Part shown: positions 26,623 through 38,834 of the stretch, one piece after another
How positions within the stretch are numbered: position 1 is the stretch's first letter
How the letters are laid out: each line of letters starts with the position of its first letter
Source of the DNA: Blakeslea trispora
Lineage: Eukaryota; Mucoromycota; Mucoromycetes; Mucorales; Choanephoraceae
Assembly (NCBI GenBank): GCA_025331445.1
Contig: JAIWNE010000006.1
Span: 62,001-126,000, forward strand
Direction of reading: 5' to 3'
Length of the DNA: 64,000 bases
Program-made: the position numbers and the translations under genes
Notes under the pieces: generated by a model
Told to the model about the DNA's origin: nothing
The model's database searches: none
The model's input: the letters and a program-made list of their open reading frames with translations, nothing else

Positions 26623-29600
26623 ATGTCACGACTGTTACGCTCCCGAAGAGGTCATGCCTCTGAAAGAGAAGAAGACGATCACTACATCTCAGACAGCGAC
26701 TCTATTACTACTGCCAGTATTTCAGGAAGTGACTCAGAAGAAGACACTGACAATTATTCAGAAGATTATACAGATAGTGATGAAGAAATAACCACTGAAG
26801 ACGAGAGCGAGACAGAGGAAGACGAAACCGAAGAAGAAGAGAAAGAGGAGGAGGAAAAAGATCAGATTCAACCCCTCGCATCTTCTCAGCAACAAGCACT
26901 AGTTGCCTCCGCAACTCCAGGTGATAACCCAGACGGTGATCAGCCCAGTCGCCAAAAAGATCATTCTATCGTAGAGGAAGAAGTCATTGACTACCAGTCT
27001 CAGTATGAAAATAATGAAAAGCGCTTGCAAGAACATCGCGAGTATCGTAGGAAGCTTGTAGAGGACCCTAGCTTTGTGCCGTATGTTGGCTCTTTCTGGG
27101 GCCACGATGACCGGTACAGAGAAGATTTGTTGACTGAGACACGCGCTGAAGGCAGCCAACCTTATTTTAGCAGAATCAATACTAGCAACAGTAGTGCTGT
27201 CAAAGGTCATCAAGGGCATGACAAGCAGCGATTCGACCAGCATTTGGACCCTTTGATGTACAAGAAATGGGACCATAGTGGCTATGAAGAACTACTAAGA
27301 ATGGACGAAGAAGACGAAAGGCGAAAGCGCTCGTTAATTGAAGCAGGCAAAACAAAAGAGTTGGCCAACTTTAAACCCTACAGACCTCGATACTACAATG
27401 ACCATTCAAGAGGATCAAGAAACTATAGATCGAACGGACCAGTAGATCAACGTGGATCCTATAGACAGCAAAGACCACCACAAACACAACAAGAAGAATG
27501 GCCCCAGTTATCTCACGAAGACCAAGCAAAAACAGATGAAGCTGATAAAGAGGTCGCATCAATGCCATCAGCTAATAGGGCATGGACGCAGTCAACAACC
27601 AGTAATGATGATAGCTGGGGAAACACATTTACCAAGCCCGAAGAGAATGGTTGGGGAGATGCATCTACTAAGCTTGAAGAAAGTAACTGGAAAGAAGCTT
27701 CCACTGAAAGCAACCCTGGTTGGGGAAATACAGTTGCTAAGGAAACAAATGAAGAATGGGATAAGCCATTAACATCTTCTGAACAAGCTGGCTGGAATAT
27801 AACAGATAAGGCAGAGATTTCAGCAGATATACAACTAGACCAAAACAGTTGGACAGTATCCACTCCAGAAAATCAAGCAGTAACAGATGATCTCAAGAGT
27901 CATACAAATTGGGGTAAGAGTGACACAAAATCCACGGATAAAGAAGATTGGAACAGCAATTCTCGATCTGGCAGGAATCGCAAGAGTCAGTCTAATATAC
28001 CAAAAGAAGAAAAAGCTTCATCATCTTGGACCACTCATGCTGTACCAGAGATCAATGTACCTACAACACCCTCAAAATGGGCAACAAGAAATGAGCGAGG
28101 AAAGGGAAGATTTAGTAATAATAACAACCATCGTCAAAGCAAGTCTAGAAGAGAAGCTCACAACAAAGAGGAGGGTGCTTGGGGCTCAGAGAAGACTGAG
28201 CAGGAATTACAGTCAGCAGAAGATTGGAATTCAACTCCAGCAGCAAATTCACCAGTAGTATCCAATGCTGGATGGGGCGATCATGAAGTTGTAGCAGCAA
28301 CAGAGAATGGCTGGGGAGACGAAACTACAACTGCTAATACTACTGGTACTAACGAGAAAAAAGACGAAAGTGCAGACACTTCAAGTGGGTGGGGAGTACC
28401 TAACACAGCTGGCACTGATGTTGGTTGGAACACAACCTTACCTGATTCAGACAAGTCAACACCAAAAGTTTTAGATGATGCTGAAAAGACACTAGTAGCA
28501 CAACATCAGTCAAAGACAACAGAGCCACAACAGGATGCAATCAAGGCTGATACTGATGGATGGGGACCAACTCCTGTCTCAGAATTGTCCCAGAACAAGG
28601 CTGATAGTAACGCTTTCTGGACTAACGCCAAAGAGACCTCAGTAGATGGCTCTCAAAACACAAAAACACGAGACACTACCGCCGGCTGGGGCGATATAGA
28701 AGTACCCAAACTTGCTAAAGGTACAGGTGCTGATTGGGATCAAAAATCGTACGACCAAAGCCAAGGTTGGAAGAAGGATGTATACAATGGTCATGCTGAC
28801 CGCACCGATGAGAAGTCGGACGAATGGGGCGCACATAAAGAAACAACTGTTCAACCTCCTCGAAGAGGCCGTGGTTATTTGTCTCAAAAGATGGAAACCA
28901 TGACTACAGTCACAGCCTCAAACACAACACCATCCAGTGTAAGTGAAGAGGATCAACTTGGCTCTCAGCAACAACTATCACAAGAAGCTACACCTGTTAT
29001 GTCTGCTTGGGGAAATTTCCATAATGGAGGTGATGAAGATTCAGACGTGGAAATCATCCTCGAGGCAGAAGAGGAGCCTGAATGGCTTAAGCAAGAGCAA
29101 GTACTTGGAATGACTGCACCTGGCGATATGGACCCATCATCTCAGTCTCCTCATGTCTCTCCTCCCCTTTCGGTAGATGACTCTCCAAAAAGACATGCCT
29201 CTCGCCAACACTACTATTCTCAAACAGAATACAGTCCTCGATTTGACTCACGAAAGCCTCATCACAATGCCAACAGAAACAAGCCTCGTCGTCAGTTTGA
29301 TGATAATTGGCGAAGACGTAAAGATGATGCTCATCAAGGACAAGTTTTTCCACAGCAACAGCCTATTCCAATGTACTATCCTACGCCTCAACAACCGAAT
29401 GGTGCTAATATTGCCTATGTACCCATGATTCCCAACACCAATTATTTTCATATGGGAGGTAATGTTCAGCCCATGGACAGCTCTATGAATGCCCCTGATA
29501 AGTTCTATGGTCCCTTACCTCCAGGATTTGAGGCAAATGGAATGGTGTACTATGGTGTTGACCCTAGCCTATATCCTCCTGTGCAGCCATTTTATTACTA

Positions 29601-29853
29601 CGTGCCTATGGCCAACAACAATGTATCTACTGGTAGTTCGGTCGCATATGAAAACTCGAAGCCATCACCTGTCCAGAGAGCGCAAGAGGAAGACGATGAT
29701 GAAGGTTGGGGGCCCTCACCTGAAATTGGAGATACTGATACTCAATGGAAGCCACATAGCAATAGACACCAACAGGATCCTTCCAACCATGTCATGAACT
29801 ACAACCATTCTCCATACTACTATTATCCCCAACAGCCCCCATCTCATTTTTGA
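26623..29853 (+). CDS. Barentsz/CASC3-like protein with long WG/GW-rich region
   Basis: A single intronless frame encodes 1076 residues. Residues 30-80 are acidic Ser/Glu repeats. Residues about 149-228 resemble the Btz (SELOR) domain: DPSFVPYVGSFWGHDDRYRE, a spacer, then RFDQHLDPLMYKKWDHSGYE. In CASC3/Barentsz this region wraps eIF4AIII and binds RNA in the exon junction complex. Residues about 288-890 are disordered, carry about 30 Trp, and include at least 16 WG or GW sites (ENGWGD, NPGWGN, NAGWGD, SSGWGV, TDGWGP, TAGWGD), with a last one near the C-terminus (DEGWGP). The remainder is Pro/Tyr/Asn/Gln-rich and ends in PYYYYPQQPPSHF. The Btz assignment is inferred from motif spacing. The WG/GW pattern is directly visible and typical of Argonaute-hook proteins. 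No close paralogue lies in the window. Confidence 0.82.
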   Translation: MSRLLRSRRGHASEREEDDHYISDSDSITTASISGSDSEEDTDNYSEDYTDSDEEITTEDESETEEDETEEEEKEEEEKDQIQPLASSQQQALVASATPGDNPDGDQPSRQKDHSIVEEEVIDYQSQYENNEKRLQEHREYRRKLVEDPSFVPYVGSFWGHDDRYREDLLTETRAEGSQPYFSRINTSNSSAVKGHQGHDKQRFDQHLDPLMYKKWDHSGYEELLRMDEEDERRKRSLIEAGKTKELANFKPYRPRYYNDHSRGSRNYRSNGPVDQRGSYRQQRPPQTQQEEWPQLSHEDQAKTDEADKEVASMPSANRAWTQSTTSNDDSWGNTFTKPEENGWGDASTKLEESNWKEASTESNPGWGNTVAKETNEEWDKPLTSSEQAGWNITDKAEISADIQLDQNSWTVSTPENQAVTDDLKSHTNWGKSDTKSTDKEDWNSNSRSGRNRKSQSNIPKEEKASSSWTTHAVPEINVPTTPSKWATRNERGKGRFSNNNNHRQSKSRREAHNKEEGAWGSEKTEQELQSAEDWNSTPAANSPVVSNAGWGDHEVVAATENGWGDETTTANTTGTNEKKDESADTSSGWGVPNTAGTDVGWNTTLPDSDKSTPKVLDDAEKTLVAQHQSKTTEPQQDAIKADTDGWGPTPVSELSQNKADSNAFWTNAKETSVDGSQNTKTRDTTAGWGDIEVPKLAKGTGADWDQKSYDQSQGWKKDVYNGHADRTDEKSDEWGAHKETTVQPPRRGRGYLSQKMETMTTVTASNTTPSSVSEEDQLGSQQQLSQEATPVMSAWGNFHNGGDEDSDVEIILEAEEEPEWLKQEQVLGMTAPGDMDPSSQSPHVSPPLSVDDSPKRHASRQHYYSQTEYSPRFDSRKPHHNANRNKPRRQFDDNWRRRKDDAHQGQVFPQQQPIPMYYPTPQQPNGANIAYVPMIPNTNYFHMGGNVQPMDSSMNAPDKFYGPLPPGFEANGMVYYGVDPSLYPPVQPFYYYVPMANNNVSTGSSVAYENSKPSPVQRAQEEDDDEGWGPSPEIGDTDTQWKPHSNRHQQDPSNHVMNYNHSPYYYYPQQPPSHF

Positions 29854-29934
29854 CATGTTTAGTTACCTCAATAAATTCTTATTTATCATACTAGTTCGCT
29901 TTTTTTTGGAATAGAAACCAATAGTACTGTTCAA

Positions 29935-30120
29935 AATTGGTAGCAAGCATTTGCTTTTATTTATTCCAACATGTAAGCTGTAGCCATTAGTTATACTAAG
30001 TATAAGATTAATTGGGCCTATTTAGTCCATAATCAACGTATTCCATGCTAAGGTTATGACAAACTTGGACAGAAGCAATGCATCAAAATCCTTCTGCAAT
30101 TGTCACATGTTATTCAAATA
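29935..30120. repeat. Dispersed repeat, copy A
   Basis: About 185 bp that align with 63205-63385 in the same orientation at roughly 70% identity by eye (shared blocks such as ACTAAGTAT, CCTATTT, TATGACAAA, AACAGA/GACAGA, CATCAA). It lies directly next to the transposase fragment. Confidence 0.6.
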
Positions 30121-30188
30121 CAGTAGTCACTCGATTTAAGAGTTTTTTAAGGCGATTTCGCTAAAAGCTGCTGTCAATTTCGCTCATT

Positions 30189-30690
30189 TTACATAATCAA
30201 TTTCGCTCCTTTTACATTTCTTTTTTCAGGAAGTGGTCTGACACATTTTAAAGTGAAACAGAGCTTTCTATAGCAATATCGATGCAGAGTTGACAGGCTC
30301 ACATCAACATCAAACTCATTGAGAAGCAAGTCGTGAATTTGCTGCAATGTAAGCATCGGATTATCAATCAAGTGATTTTCGATAAACTCGAGTGCTTCAT
30401 TTGAGATCGATGGCTTGACCTGATTGCCACCTCTTGGCTTTGACTGCACCCGGTTTTCCTTCAAGTAAGTGTCGATGATAGATCTTGCTGTACCCAAAGC
30501 AAGTCGATTGTCAATTGCAATCTGGGTTTTGCTGTCGCCTGTGATTAAGAATTGTTCGATGACTTGCTGTCGCTTTTCATCAGTGATTTTAGCATATGAG
30601 CCTCTCTTTTTTTGAGAAGTTGATGCACAGTTAGCAGAGTTATCCTTATTAGAAGCATTTTTTTGTTGATAATGTTTGAGAAGAAAGATG
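30189..30690 (-). pseudogene. Truncated Tc1/mariner-like transposase fragment (helix-turn-helix part only)
   Basis: The minus-strand frame from about 30690 to 30189 has no in-frame ATG at its start. It encodes a charged lead (KITDEKRQQVIEQFLITGD) and two helix-turn-helix units: SKTQIAIDNRLALGTARSII, then LTLQQIHDLLLNEFDVDVSL with STLHRYCY. This is the paired-HTH N-terminus of IS630/Tc1/mariner transposases. It stops soon after, and no DDE/D catalytic domain follows, so this is a broken copy. The sequence at 30121-30200, with its CACTCGATTTAAGAG and repeated TTTCGCT words, may be the terminal part of the element. Confidence 0.75.
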
Positions 30691-31452
30691 TTTATGAAAA
30701 AGAATGAAATATGTTGTAATGATAGTAGAAATCTTTTGTTAAATAATGACGAAACTTTTAATGCAGTAAAAAAAACTAACGTTAATCCAAGAGTGCAGAG
30801 TTACTGGCTATGCCTCTTTATTTTCCAAAGCACTACTAAAAGAAGGCTGGTACATCAAAACCTGAGCGTTGTACGGTAAAACCTCAACAAGCTTATGTCT
30901 CACTGAAACTCAAGATTGTTTTTTTCATTCTGTCGCAAAATCTTGAAACCCTACAGCAAATGACTCAAAATGCTAATAGTACACCCACTAATCATTTAAA
31001 TTGTAGTGTTGTATCACATAGGGGTTTGATACTATTATCATCATTACAAATTGACGATGGGTAAGAGATCCTTATTGTGTCCGAAACAAACTTCTGTGTA
31101 AACGCTGTGCTACCTCAAGAAAAAGCCATATCCTCTTTCAATCATAGCTTGGCAAATTGTTATGAGCCTGTATTGATTCCGGTTAACTAGTTTCAACTAT
31201 TTCAAAAATAAAAATAACAACTTTTTTAGAAGAAACTGCTCACTGACAAGAATAAGAGTATTGTTGTTCTTCGGAACGAAAAGATGGAACAAACCAGCTT
31301 TTCTCAAGTGAGCGACTGTAAGCTTTTCTTGATGATGTTAACTTTATTTCTTATCTGGAAATGTGTCTAAATTTGTAAAACACCGTCATTTCAATGCTTT
31401 CATTTTCTTTTCTGTGTGTATGTCTCTTTCTCTCTTTTTTTTATTTCAAAAA
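30691..31452. other. Intergenic; probable rest of a decayed element and promoter of the SPO71-like gene
   Basis: No intact coding frame. The distal part (31380-31450) is pyrimidine-rich and precedes the ATG at 31453. Confidence 0.5.
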
Positions 31453-34400
31453 ATGAACGAGTTTGAGCAGGTTGTTTCTGAGCCTCAGTCTTTACACCGA
31501 AAAGAATGCTCGAATAGGGTTTTCATAGGCCCTTGGGACATAACAGCACCTCAAGACTTTAAAGAAAACTTTCAAATAAACCAACGCGATCTCGAAAGTA
31601 CTAAATCAACTTCTTTGACGCAGTAAGTTTTGAGAGAAGAAGAGAAATTACATTAATGCCAAACTTAACTCGTTTTTTTTTTCTCGGCTTCCTCAGAAAA
31701 ACCATATGCAGTAGTAAATTTTCAACTACTGCTGTTAATCAACCAAGTCCACCGGTTACAGGTCATATTCCGACGCCTTCCTCAGAAGGAACTAGCTTTA
31801 TTACAGCACAGACATCTACTCACTATCAAGATACCAATTCCAGGAGTTCGAAATACTTACAACCGAGCACAAGCCAAGGAGAAACAGATATGGAGGATGA
31901 AGATATTGATTATAACTTGTTGATGTCCAACAATTTATCGATCGACGCAACTATGCAAGAGGCAAATGATGCAGAATCCAGCAAGACGATTCGCCCTTTG
32001 ACTTCAAAATCAGACCCAACCTATAATAAAAAAGGAAAGTCGCCTATGCGTAATTTGAGCATGATGAAAAAATCAAAGAGTAGTCATCACCGACTGAGTG
32101 TTTTTAGCCAGCAACCAGAAAAACAAAATGATACCACGATCCGACCGCGACAGCCACTTCAGTCAATCAACTTGAAGCGAGAGCCTATGCTGTGCATGCG
32201 ATCAGTCACTGGACGCACCAGGACAAGTCCAACTCAATACAAAGCAGTTAACGAAAACAAATTTGGTCTCATGGCAGAAAAATGGAGACAGGTTGAGCTC
32301 GTTTTGACAAACAGCTATATATCGACTTATTCAGCTTCAGTAAGTATGTTTATACCTTGGGATTATCCAAACTGAAATATATTAAACGGTAATTGTTCAG
32401 ACTATGTTTTGGCCTAAATATAGGCTAGAACATCGAATTTATTTCCTAGGACCAAAAAGACCACAGCATCTTTACCTCTTTTTGCTTTCTCCACTAGACT
32501 ACACATTTTGCTTGAGATATACATCTACCATCAAGAAAGAATCTATGACAATAACTCTTACATTCAAAGCAAGGTCTTTTCTCAAATGCCAAGAATGGTA
32601 CATGCAGTTGTACCATATGTTACCGCATGAATGCAAGCATCTACCTCCACTATGGTGTGATGTATATATACCTCTATTAGACCTTGTCGTGAACTTACCT
32701 TTAGCACATCTTCAAGACAGTAGCCGCATTACTTTAGGAGAAGTAAAAGAAGCTGTCATCGATATAGTGCAAGAAGAGCAAGAAGAACTTGTTCAACAGT
32801 CAGCAGTGATAAATAAACAGGCCCTCTCCCTACATAATTTTGGTTTCTGTTGGACAACTAGTGATCGTGCTGAATGGATCCACTGGACACGCTCTGCATC
32901 CGAGCAGCTCATGGATAGTGTGATATGTCCGCAAAGTATTGAGAAGACCCATCGACTAGAGTTCCGACCTATAGAACATACCCCATGCAGCATCGAATTG
33001 TCTGATCGGTTTTCTTTAAAAGAGCCTCCACCTGTAGAAGGATTTCTGAAGCACATCACCGATTTTACTGGATCCACAAATCAAAGAAGCAGGCAAAAAA
33101 TTCGCTACTTTGCATCTTTTGATCAGTATCTGTTTTATATTCCCACTTCAAAGGTTCCTGTACCGAACATGCGTTGCTTCATAAATGAAGATCTTCTGCC
33201 TAGAAATATTCGAGCCCAACCATATATTTCAGCAATTTCTCCTTATACACAAGCATGTACGCCAGACATTGAAGCTGAAGAGATATCAAGACGTATGCAA
33301 CTGATGACAGAAGCTAAAGGCATTATTGATCTAACCGAGGTTTTGCAGGTGAAGCGGTCGTTTGTTGAAGTTTCTTCATCTGGCCCTCTACGTCGTTTCA
33401 GCCAAACGCAACAGGACAGCAGTATCAGTGATCATAGTCGCATTGGTCTATTGAATAAAAGATCGAGCAGAGGAAACTATCAAGCTATTAGTCAAGATGA
33501 AGTTTCGGCCAACGGTCGAAAAGCTTGTTTAGAATTAGTGATGGAAAATGGACTTCACATCCAATTTGAAGTAAGGTCTAAGAAAATCCCTAACAAGTGT
33601 GTTTAGAACTAAAGCAATCCATTACTATTGTTGTTGTTTTTTGTTTATTGTATAGCCTTACTCGAGCGAGACATGTGATTTGTGGGTGAGATATCTGGCA
33701 CAGATTATTGTCTATTGGAAAGCTCGTAGAGAAGCTGAAAGGGAGGCACACTCTTCCGATAACTTTGTCTTCAAAGTCGACTCGAAATCGCCTGCTAAAG
33801 ACATGAAGTCAGGTATAGAAGATGGATGCACTCATATGGAGCAAAAGCTAGCGGATACTCGAATTTGGAGCTATTGTCTTTATGAGCAATGCCGCGATGT
33901 AGTCGTATGTTTCTTTTTCTGTGACACAAATGAACATTTCATACTAAATCTCTTTTTCTCTTTTTGTTAGAAATCAGGCATTTTATACTATAAGCCATAT
34001 AAGCGAGGTAGCTATTCTCAGAAGATGTTTATATTAACATCGAATGGTTGGCTGCTGTTTTATGATGTTTATGATCGAGAGTCAAACAAACTTCGTTGCA
34101 ATCATAGTAAAAAAAATGCCCTTGATATTGCAGGTTGCTACATTTATTCTGGTCTAGATGATTCAAAAAAACACAAAGGATCAAACAGAGATGACTTGTT
34201 ACGAAAATCAGCACGCATATACAAAAACGGACTGTCTACAGATGATGACTCATTATCTTGCATCTTTTCTATATGGAAGCCAAAACTAAGACGTTATTTT
34301 AGTACCAGGAAGCATCGACTAAGTGTGTATCATCATGACAAGCGCATCAATTCCGACGGAGAAACTTGGAGCTTTTTAGCACCTAGCCGAAGAGCAAAAG

Positions 34401-34462
34401 AAGAATGGGTCTATACTTTAAACACTGTAATTGAACACATGATTCGTTCCGAAACTAGATGA
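31453..34462 (+). CDS. SPO71/Mug56-like PH-domain protein
   Basis: Five exons, 31453-31622, 31697-32339, 32401-33570, 33656-33904 and 33971-34462, give 907 residues. The N-terminus holds NRVFIGPWDI, like the Spo7_2_N motif, then a Ser/Thr-rich disordered part. The middle (about 270-700) resembles the large split-PH region of the family: HRIYFLGPKRPQHLYLFLL, then KARSFLKCQEWYMQLYHMLP, and later DLWVRYLAQIIVYWKARREA. A C-terminal PH domain runs from about KSGILYYKPYKRGSYSQKMF to the helix RRAKEEWVYTLNTVIEHM. Yeast Spo71 recruits Vps13 to the prospore membrane, and fission-yeast Mug56 is meiotic. A membrane-binding role, perhaps at lipid-transfer contact sites, is inferred. Confidence 0.8.
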
Positions 34463-36217
34463 CTATGATTTATAAACTTATAAATATTATCTGATTAACT
34501 AAAAACAAATCCATCAACCAAAGCTCAGGGCCATGAATGTAACCATAATGCACATTTTTCTAATATGTTTGAGATGTTTTGACTGATCGAAGTTCAAGAA
34601 ATCGATATCTTTGACTGGTTTTTTTTTTGTCATCCAAAAGTAATTATTTATGCCTATGAATTATGTTTTTTAAGGTCTTCAAAAAACTAAATTGTTTAGG
34701 AAATAACAGATGATAGAAAATAATGAAGCTAGCATACTGTTTCTTTTGAAGTTTCCTAATGCTTTTGTAGACTACAAGAAAGAAAAACCAGGAGACGAAA
34801 CACAGACTATAAACTTGATATTTATAAAATGAAAATGCTTTTTGGCGAATAAAATAATATGTGTATTTGATCTTAAAGAGGGAGACCAGCATCACAAAAT
34901 ATGGATTTGCAACCATCTCAACAACAATTTGAAAAATAAAACAATGCTTACGACAATCCGAGTTCCTTATTCTTTGGCAATACTCATTGACACATTAGAG
35001 ACTCTTTGATATCTTATCACAATAACCCCCAGCTCTTTTTGCAGAAACGTGCAGAAATCGGAAAAAAAAATCCATGATTTCTCTAGATTAGCAATCTTAT
35101 TTCCTATGGTGTATCTGTGTGTCTTAACTAATTCTGTTAGAAGTTATTTCAACGCTTGAATCTTAGAAGAAAAATGATTGTTATTTAGTATCATGTGTTG
35201 TATAAGCAACTGCTCTTATGTTATCTGCATCGATTGGCTCACGTTTTCGAATATGCTTAAAGGAATTAAGCTACTATTTAGATACAATGAAAGTAGTTTC
35301 TTTATCTTTGTTTTCTCTCAGCTTCTGATTCTATTGTGTCGGATAGAGAGATATAGTCAGAAGTAAATGGGATAGACCGATTCAAGCTGAATCCATCAAA
35401 TCTTGGAAGGCAAGAAAAGAGATAAAGCAGTACACTTGTTTGCCCAACCATATAGCTAGTTAAACACTTTTTACACTTTCTCAAAAACATTTGGAGAATA
35501 AAGCTCACCTTATTATGTTCTGAATAGACTGTATGTCAATCTTTCTTTAGGAATATACTTTATTACACGTTCCTAAACACAAGAGTATAACATATATTGA
35601 TTGTATTGCAAAGTGCCCTATCCAATCTTAAATATAGCACACATGCTTATTGATAGTCTATTCCTTATTATGTCAGCATTTACAAACTGATATTATCCAA
35701 AAGAAACAAACACTTTCACAGTGATGCGCATTTGAGATACTCTTCTAAACGCTGCTTGCTCTAGAGGATTATCATATGTATTTGCTTCAAATCAGGTACA
35801 GGACTGAGTCGAGAAAAAAAAAAGAGTATACGGCGAGAACCGTAAAGAAGAAAAGGACAAAATTTCACCCTTGTTTACCCTAATAATTTCGACTTGGAGT
35901 AGAACAATTGTCTATTGAGTTTAAATTTTCATTGTGTTTTCTGGTAGGTGCGCAGTAGGCGTGGTAGCACAAATGCCCTAAATCATACGTATGTGTGATT
36001 TTCGTGCGCATAGCACGTTTTCATTTTGCAGCAAACAATTACTTCAAACACACTTTTGTTTTTAATTTTATTCTTTTGAACTTTATTTAAAGGTATTTAT
36101 GTTCAAATATGACGATCACGATGTTACAAAATAAGCAAGTACATCTTTTTTTTTTTTTGAGAAACTATATACATCTAAAATAAATAAATAAATAATAAAA
36201 TAAAGGGAGAATACCAG
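34463..36217. other. Intergenic, no gene seen
   Basis: About 1.75 kb of AT-rich sequence. Only short open frames without family signature. It separates the convergent SPO71-like and arrestin-like genes. Confidence 0.6.
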
Positions 36218-37427
36218 CTAGAAGCAGGCATTTTGAGTAACAGAATGATCATAATCAGGTAGCTTATATGAGTCATAGACTGGTAGAGCATCCTCATACT
36301 CTATGTCTTTCATGAATTTTGGAACAGGCATTGCCGAAGGCTTGTTGGGATTAGATTCACTATATTCCGAGTACATCTTTATCTCACTTGAAGTTCGAAT
36401 ACCATAACCCAGTGTACCTATCACCAATGGAATATCTTGAAAAGCTACCGAGTAATTCCAGATACCGCCCATTGGACCCTTTTGTTCGATGCTGACTTGA
36501 AGCATGTAGTCGATACGCACAAATTGACTATAGGCGCATGATGGAGTGGTAGAAGGGGGAATCAGCAGACTGAGATCGGCATCACAATACAAGTTGTTTA
36601 GCTTCATGCTGTCTTCATAATGAGTACTTCCGGTCAGAGGTAGTTTGTGAGTCACACTGGTGATAGTCTTGGTTTGATCAGGTATGCCATCTAAAATCAA
36701 AAAACGCAAGTTCTGGATCAATTTGAGTTGCACAGATACATGTTGCAAAGAAGATTTCTTTTTTTTCTGTTGACATGCCACATGGAGTTGAATCTGGATT
36801 GGACTAGAAGGTACAAATTCTTCTGCCGTCATTTTGAGCTTAGCAGACATATGTCCCTTGTGTGACTCGAGCAGTAAGGGTGTTTTCAATAAGTTTGTTT
36901 CAATGAAAGGCATACAAATAACAGGTATTTCAGTTCTGATGGGCATCGTCTTGTTCTCTAATGAGAGTGGTGTATCTGCAATGGCTATGAGCTGAAAGAG
37001 ACATTGATAAGTGGGATTATCCATTGAGGGAGGAAATTGAATCATAGGCATCTGAATTGTAAATGGAAATGAATAGTCCGTGTCTCGGTCTAACTGGAGA
37101 ACTTGATCGGTTGACTCCCAAAGAATTCGTTGTGTGCTAAACAGCGTCTTACGAGCATTTCGAAGGACGGCAGCTGTAATGTTGAAAGGGGGAATGGTTT
37201 CGATAGCATAAAATGCTAGACGTACTCTTCGTACAGAAATAGCAGTAGATATGGTATTCAATTTAACAAACCCTATACATTAGTTAGCTTATGATCTTTA
37301 CTTGGTCTATTTCAATCATAATGCTTTTTTTTTTACCCTGAAAGACAGAGCCAGGACCATAGACAGGTTGCTCATTGATAGACCAACCGAATTCAGGAAG
37401 GAGCTCAATTGTTAGGGAGCAAGTCAT
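36218..37427 (-). CDS. Alpha-arrestin-like protein
   Basis: Two exons on the minus strand, 37427-37337 and 37272-36218, give 381 residues. The N-terminal half starts MTCSLTIELLPEFGWSINEQ and PVYGPGSVFQGFVKL, the usual arrestin_N opening (beta strand, then a YGPGS-type loop and GxV). It continues with VRLAFYAIET and the FPFTIQMP strand. The second half (SAKLKMTAEEFVPSSPIQI and following strands) fits arrestin_C. The tail has acidic and Pro/Tyr motifs (LPVYDSYKLPDYD) but no clear PPxY, so binding to a Rsp5-type ubiquitin ligase is uncertain. Fungal alpha-arrestins are adaptors for ubiquitin-driven endocytosis of membrane transporters; substrates are unknown here. Confidence 0.85.
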
Positions 37428-37607
37428 TATGATGTTTTTATTATTGTTGTTTTACTAGGAAGAAAAAAGTAGCAAAAAGGATCGACAGCTATTATATATA
37501 ATAATTGTAAGATGATGGTAGTACAGTGTCATTTTTGGTAACCGCAGTAAACTGTGTTGCACTTGGACATCTAAACAAAAAGAACAAGCCGCAGTATGTT
37601 TATTTCT

Positions 37608-38541
37608 TTAATGAATATATTTATGGAGGAATCGTCTATGGAAATCGGAGCGGATCATGTCATTGACGAATCGCTTCTTGGGCTTGTCATCTACACCTCT
37701 AGCTTGATTCTTGAAAATAACATCATCATCCCATCTACACAACAGAGAAAAAATTAAAAACCCAAGTAACACCAAGACTTGCCAAGATAGCATAACAAGC
37801 AATAAAAATTTTTGGCATTTACCTTCTCTTCACGCTAAAGTCACGCTTTTGGTTTCCGATGTTCAATAAAGGGTTGCCTTCCATCGCTTCTTTTTCTTTC
37901 TCGGCCTCTTCTTCTTCCAAGGCTTCTCTCTCTTGTCTTTCTTTTTCCTCTGCACGTTCCTTACGGATACGCTGTAGTTCTGCCATTAATTCTGCCGCAT
38001 CATCGTCATCATCATCGTCGTCGTCACTAATATAAATTTATGTCGAGTGTTACATTTGTGTATATCATGCAAACAGCATAATTGTTTACTACCGAGAATG
38101 TGACTTACCTATCGCTACTATCGCTACTGCTCCCACCACTGTCGCTCTCTTGATCGCTGTCATCTTTATCTAGTTTGGCTAGCTTTTCTGCTTCCTCTTT
38201 TAGACGCTTTCTCTCTTGGTCATCTTGTTCCTCATGTTGTTTGATGAAGCGCATGTCAGAAGCCTTTCCTTCCTTCTCTTCATAATATTCTTGCTCGGCT
38301 CTTCTAAGCTCTTCTAATAACTGCTCTCTGTCTCCAATTTCATCTATAGTACCTTGGCCAGGTTGTCTAAACTTGAGTTTAGTGTGTGAAGCAAGGTCAC
38401 GAGCACTGTATTGAAAACTGGGTGCTTTGTTATCGTTTCCTCTTGCAGGATCAAATGTAGGGCGAGCAGCAGTAGTCTATAGCCAAAATTAATGTCAATA
38501 CACAGTCCCTGTCTCTTCAAGCAATATGCATATATTACCAT
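37608..38541 (-). CDS. CWC15: Spliceosomal protein CWC15
   Basis: Four exons on the minus strand: 38541-38539 (the ATG alone), 38476-38109, 38026-37823 and 37734-37608. They give 233 residues, near the human length. The start [14 protein letters not shown], the block [20 protein letters not shown], an acidic Asp/Ser run, NPLLN, and the end [20 protein letters not shown] followed by [16 protein letters not shown] all match CWC15/AD-002. It belongs to the Prp19-associated group of the catalytic spliceosome, like SYF2. The first intron begins directly after the start codon (ATG|GTAATA), which a simple gene finder would miss. Confidence 0.96.
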
Positions 38542-38834
38542 AGTAAAAGTAAAGTGATATTATTACGCTTACAAAGAAAGAAGAATAGAAAAAATAAAAT
38601 AGAAAAAAATCCCCCCCTCATACTGTGACCATGAAATATGAAGAGTTTAATTGGCTGAGCAATCTAGCATGAATTACTTTGGACGAATTAGTTCACACTT
38701 TATTCTGGTTTTTTTTTTATGTTTCTCTCTAAAAGTAATTGAATGTAGGCACAACATTCAAAAGACGACCATTTGATATATAAAGAAAATAAAACTCTAT
38801 TAAGAAAATGTACAAGTTCGGATGTAGATGACCC

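Noticed and set aside
27371..29451. Plus- and minus-strand frames inside the Barentsz-like gene
   Set aside because: Shadows; the 1076-residue frame has the coherent domain and repeat pattern.
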